From an uncultured Mollicutes bacterium (GTDB taxonomy: Bacteria; Bacillota_I; Bacilli_A; Acholeplasmatales; Anaeroplasmataceae), in contig CALCWU010000069.1 in NCBI GenBank assembly GCA_937905855.1, positions 1 to 8,580 on the forward strand: a stretch of 8,580 nt of DNA, given 5' to 3'. Below, one piece after another: positions 5,737 to 8,580 of the stretch; position 1 is the first letter of the stretch, and each line of letters begins with the position of its first letter. Position numbers and translations under genes: made by a program. The notes beneath the pieces are model-generated. The model worked only from the letters and a program-made list of their open reading frames with translations, did no database searches and had not been told where the DNA came from.

Positions 5737-5758
5737 ATGTGAAATTTATGTGAAATTT
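5737..5758 (-). repeat. Tandem 11-bp direct repeat upstream of the cyclase promoter, possible operator
   Basis: ATGTGAAATTT occurs twice in tandem at 5737-5747 and 5748-5758 (plus-strand reading). On the minus strand this gives two TTCACA cores (5754-5749 and 5743-5738) spaced 11 bp apart, ending 6 bp before the -35. One-turn spacing of TTxACA-like hexamers is the format bound by PhoB/PhoP-type response regulators (family knowledge). Binding here is inference. The repeat also touches the ZIP stop codon. Confidence 0.45.
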
Positions 5759-6537
5759 CATCCGAAAACAACATCCAAAACCATCATTAATACAAAGCCA
5801 ACAGCAAAAGCAATTGTTGTTAGATTACTGTGAGCACCACTAGAGGCCTCTGGAATCAATTCTTCAACAATGACATAAATCATTGCTCCAGCAGCAAATG
5901 CCAAAATATATGGCAAAATAGGTGAAACAAAATTAATTAATAAAATGGTTATTAGAGCAGCAATAGGCTCAACTATTCCTGATAGCATTCCTAAAATAAA
6001 GGATTTAAGCTTTGACATTCCTTCTCCCTTAAGTGGCATAGAAATAATTGCTCCTTCCGGAAAATTTTGAATAGCAATACCCATAGCTAAAGAAATTGCT
6101 GAGCTCATTGTTATTAAGCTATTATCTGCTAAAACTCCAGCAAATAAAACACCTACTGCCATTCCCTCAGGAATATTATGAATTGTAACTGCTAGTAGCA
6201 TCTTTGTCGTCTTCTTAGAATTACTTTTTAATCCTTCAGGCTTAGTTGCATTCAAATGAAGATGGGGAATTATGCTATCAATAAATAGCAAAAAGAAAAT
6301 ACCAATCATAAAACCAACAGCAGCTGGAATAAATGCCATCTTATTCATGTTTGAGCTTAAATTAATGGCAGGAATTAATAATGACCAAATGGATGCAGCA
6401 AACATTATACCCGCTGCAAAGGCTATAAGCTTATTTTCGAGGCTTTGTTTGATTTTATTCTTTAATAAAAATACCATCGCTGAGCCAAGTGTGGTCCCAG
6501 CAAATGGTATTAATATTCCTATTATTAATTCTTTCAT
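5758..6537 (-). CDS. ZIP-family divalent metal transporter (ZupT/GufA-like)
   Basis: From ATG 6537 the product has 259 residues, normal for bacterial ZIP proteins, which bring Zn2+, Fe2+ or Mn2+ into the cytoplasm. About eight membrane segments can be seen. The two metal-site helices are present: HNIPEG (120-125, helix 4) and QNFPEG (157-162, helix 5), followed by Glu190 in VEP and EELIPE at 225-230. A short HLHL (92-95) lies in the variable loop between helices 3 and 4, where such proteins often have a His-rich segment. An upstream in-frame ATG at 6558 would add seven residues (MLKPKNI); neither start has a strong ribosome-binding site, and 6537 gives the usual short N-terminus before helix 1. 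The gene begins inside the HMA gene in another frame, implying coupled translation. No clear terminator follows. Metal specificity cannot be read from the sequence. Confidence 0.93.
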   Translation of the reverse strand: MKELIIGILIPFAGTTLGSAMVFLLKNKIKQSLENKLIAFAAGIMFAASIWSLLIPAINLSSNMNKMAFIPAAVGFMIGIFFLLFIDSIIPHLHLNATKPEGLKSNSKKTTKMLLAVTIHNIPEGMAVGVLFAGVLADNSLITMSSAISLAMGIAIQNFPEGAIISMPLKGEGMSKLKSFILGMLSGIVEPIAALITILLINFVSPILPYILAFAAGAMIYVIVEELIPEASSGAHSNLTTIAFAVGFVLMMVLDVVFG

Positions 6538-6760
6538 TATATTCTTCGGTTTTAACATCTAAAACATTATAGCCCATAGCCTTAATTTGCTCTATAACCT
6601 TAGATATGTCGCCTGCTGTATTTAAAACAAAACTTGCTTCATTTTTTTTATGAGAGGCTTTAACCTTTTTAGCTTCAATATTTTTTCTAATAATATCACA
6701 AACATGAGCCTCACACATTCCACATTTCATTCCATCAATTTTAAGTGTATATTTTAACAT
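6455..6760 (-). CDS. Small HMA-domain metal-binding protein (CopZ-like metallochaperone)
   Basis: The 101-residue product opens with a heavy-metal-associated domain of about 70 residues. It contains GMKCGMC (10-16), the GMxCxxC metal site with Cys13 and Cys16, and ends with the AMGYNV (61-66) strand typical of this fold. Such proteins bind Cu+ or Zn2+ through the two cysteines and pass it to partners in the cytosol. A normal stand-alone HMA protein stops at about 70 residues. Here residues 75-101 are encoded in DNA that is also the first codons of the ZIP gene, in another frame, so the tail is probably a by-product of the overlap. The ATG at 6760 has AAAGGA upstream and lies 1 nt after the permease stop; an alternative TTG at 6769 is too close to that site. 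Linkage to a ZIP transporter suggests a shared metal role. Confidence 0.85.
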   Translation of the reverse strand: MLKYTLKIDGMKCGMCEAHVCDIIRKNIEAKKVKASHKKNEASFVLNTAGDISKVIEQIKAMGYNVLDVKTEEYNERINNRNINTICWDHTWLSDGIFIKE

Positions 6761-6761
6761 T

Positions 6762-8580
6762 TTAATCAATTCCTTTCAAAGCTGAAACCATATCAATCTT
6801 CTTATTTCTTCTTGCAACTACCATTGCCACAACAAGTGATACAAAGAATGTTAATAAAATACTTACTAGATAAGTTAATGCTCCCGTCTTAACCTTTAGC
6901 TCATATTCAGAAGCTAAAGATTTTACAACACCATTTATTGTAAGAAGACCTAAAGGAAGTCCAATAATTATACCAATGATTGTTAACCACATATTTTGAC
7001 TAATTAATAATCTTCCAATTTTTCGATCATTAAAGCCTACAACCTTTAATGTTGCCATTTCCTTAAAGCGTTCGATATAGCTCATCATACCTAAATTATA
7101 CAACACTACTACTCCTAATACAACTGAAGCAATAGTTAAAACTGTAATTGATAAATTCATCATATTTGTCATTGAATTAAAGGACTTCATTATTGATTCC
7201 TTAGTTTGAATACTATCAATAAATTCATTTTCAGCAATTTCACTTGCTTTAGTTTTTGTATAAAGATTTTGAATTTGATAATTTAAGCTAATTTTTTCAG
7301 CATATTCGCTATTAATTATGATATTCTTCTCTGTAAAGCTTCTAATTATACCCTTAATAGGTACCTCATATTTTTCATTGGTTCCATAAGGAGCAATAGT
7401 AATCATGTCGCCAACCTTATAGCCCATATCTGCTACTCTTATACAAATAAAGGCACCATCATTTGGTATAACAATTCGCTTATTATTTTTATCCATAATA
7501 TTGATATTGTTATGTCTAATATCATAAATATCCAGACTAATTGCTTCATCATCTAAGGAAATACTTAAGCTACCCTTACTATCGGCTTCATATAAATCCA
7601 TAAGCTCTAAGGCCTTAGAATTAGTCGTATTAGCTGATAAACTTATTTGACTATTATAGGTATAAATATCATTATCAATAGTGTCTAGAAAGCTTTTAAA
7701 GGTCTCCTTCATTGCAAAGGCTGCAACAAGTAAAATCATACAACCAACAACTCCAAATAATGTCATAAATGATCTTGATTTATGTCTTTTTAAATCACGA
7801 ATATTATAAACATTGGCAAATCCTAAATGACGACCAATTGCACATTTATCTAATAATCCTCTTCTAACCTTACCAATATTTTTTCCTCTTAAAGCTTCAA
7901 CTGGCATTCCCTTTAAATTACTATAAACACTTAAAAAGCAGGTTAATAGCAAGAATAAATTTAAAAGAATTAAGGAAATATAACAAAATGCAGGCATTGA
8001 CCAATACCATTTTGGCAAATCAAGATACATACTCATCATATTGTCACTAAATATTATATAATAGGCAATTAAAAAGCCAAAGGCAATACCAATTATACTA
8101 CCAATTACGCCAATAAATAGGCCATATGCTGAATAATGAAAAATAATTCTTCTATCCTTGAATCCTAAAGCCTTTAGGGTACCAATTTGAATTCTTTCAT
8201 TATTAGTAATACGATGCATTGTCGTAACCATTGTTAAAATAGCAATAACTAAAAATAAAACTGGAATAATTGAACCCATTGTTTTACCTTCATCAATTTC
8301 GCCAGATGGTCCTGAATAGTTAACATTGGCATCACGTCCTAAAACAAGAGTTGTCTTAGATAGAGCATTATTTATTTCTTCCTCAATTACTTTTTTTTCA
8401 AGCTTTGAGGAGATGATAATTTCTGGGTAGCTAATATTTTTAAGGCCATATTTATTAAATTCCTTAATAAGACTTTTAGGACTCATAAAGAAATAGCCAC
8501 AGGCCTCATAATCAGGCAAAAGCTGAGAGGTTGACTGTACACAAATTAAATACATTGATGATTTAATAGTTCCAATTACC
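6762..8580 (-). CDS. FtsX-like ABC transporter permease, large two-module type (partial, N-terminus outside window)
   Basis: The frame is open to the right edge, so about 605 C-terminal residues are seen. Numbering from the Met at 8555, an extracytoplasmic segment (to about 90) begins just upstream with IKSSMYL and continues GYFFMSP. The first FtsX module has membrane helices at about 95-113, 143-169 and 190-211, with the hallmark ERIQIGTLKALGF (120-132) cytoplasmic loop. A helix at 265-283 starts the second module. An external domain spans about 284-467, then helices at 468-490, 521-543 and 560-582 with ERFKEMATLKVVGF (495-508). This duplicated architecture belongs to MacB/FtsX-type permeases that couple ATP hydrolysis to work on lipoproteins, peptides or lipids at the cell surface, rather than classical solute import. 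The ATPase gene is expected upstream, beyond 8580. Substrate is unknown. The HMA gene follows after 1 nt. The Met at 8555 is not a real start. Confidence 0.92.
   Translation of the reverse strand, partial: VIGTIKSSMYLICVQSTSQLLPDYEACGYFFMSPKSLIKEFNKYGLKNISYPEIIISSKLEKKVIEEEINNALSKTTLVLGRDANVNYSGPSGEIDEGKTMGSIIPVLFLVIAILTMVTTMHRITNNERIQIGTLKALGFKDRRIIFHYSAYGLFIGVIGSIIGIAFGFLIAYYIIFSDNMMSMYLDLPKWYWSMPAFCYISLILLNLFLLLTCFLSVYSNLKGMPVEALRGKNIGKVRRGLLDKCAIGRHLGFANVYNIRDLKRHKSRSFMTLFGVVGCMILLVAAFAMKETFKSFLDTIDNDIYTYNSQISLSANTTNSKALELMDLYEADSKGSLSISLDDEAISLDIYDIRHNNINIMDKNNKRIVIPNDGAFICIRVADMGYKVGDMITIAPYGTNEKYEVPIKGIIRSFTEKNIIINSEYAEKISLNYQIQNLYTKTKASEIAENEFIDSIQTKESIMKSFNSMTNMMNLSITVLTIASVVLGVVVLYNLGMMSYIERFKEMATLKVVGFNDRKIGRLLISQNMWLTIIGIIIGLPLGLLTINGVVKSLASEYELKVKTGALTYLVSILLTFFVSLVVAMVVARRNKKIDMVSALKGID

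Noticed and set aside
6272..6562. 96-codon plus-strand frame
   Set aside because: It is antisense to the ZIP gene; its hydrophobic composition mirrors the membrane helices on the real strand.
1..8580. Alternative genetic code (TGA as Trp)
   Set aside because: TGA ends the exonuclease and ZIP frames at sensible points, and conserved Trp positions use TGG.

Overview
The window is AT-rich, tightly packed bacterial chromosome from a low-GC Bacillota. RNase J, AGGAGG-type ribosome-binding sites, TATAAT promoters and A/T-rich terminators all fit. TGA is used as a stop and Trp is encoded by TGG, so the code is standard (table 11) and a Mycoplasma-type code is excluded. An Erysipelotrichia-like or related gut Bacilli lineage is my inference; nothing in the window fixes the genus. 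No tRNA, rRNA, CRISPR array, insertion sequence or phage gene was seen.

Layout. Positions 1-79 hold the first 26 codons of a minus-strand prolyl-tRNA synthetase (proS). It is divergent from rnj (254-1936, +), the only complete plus-strand gene, which encodes a full-length, catalytically intact RNase J. A divergent promoter region lies between them. Everything to the right is on the minus strand. Read in transcription order (right to left) it forms three units.

(1) A metal/transport unit: the C-terminal ~605 residues of a large FtsX-type ABC permease (8580-6762, running off the window), a small HMA metallochaperone (6760-6455) and a ZIP metal transporter (6537-5758). They are joined by a 1-nt gap and an 83-nt overlap.

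(2) A single-gene unit encoding a soluble GGDEF-GAF diguanylate cyclase (5646-4243). It has its own promoter, an 11-bp direct repeat just upstream of the -35, and a strong terminator.

(3) A three-gene unit: a DEDDh exonuclease whose N-terminal segment lies in another frame (4151-3274), an AAC(3)/YokD-type N-acetyltransferase (3277-2507) and a compact glutamate-racemase-like protein (2468-1923). The last gene collides tail to tail with rnj, and the apparent rnj terminator lies inside its coding sequence.

Most genes are recognisable families. The points most worth following are the frameshifted exonuclease, the shortened but active-site-complete racemase, the terminator embedded in an opposing gene, the phased repeats before the cyclase promoter, and the HMA/ZIP overlap. 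I see no convincing evidence of a wholly new multi-gene system.
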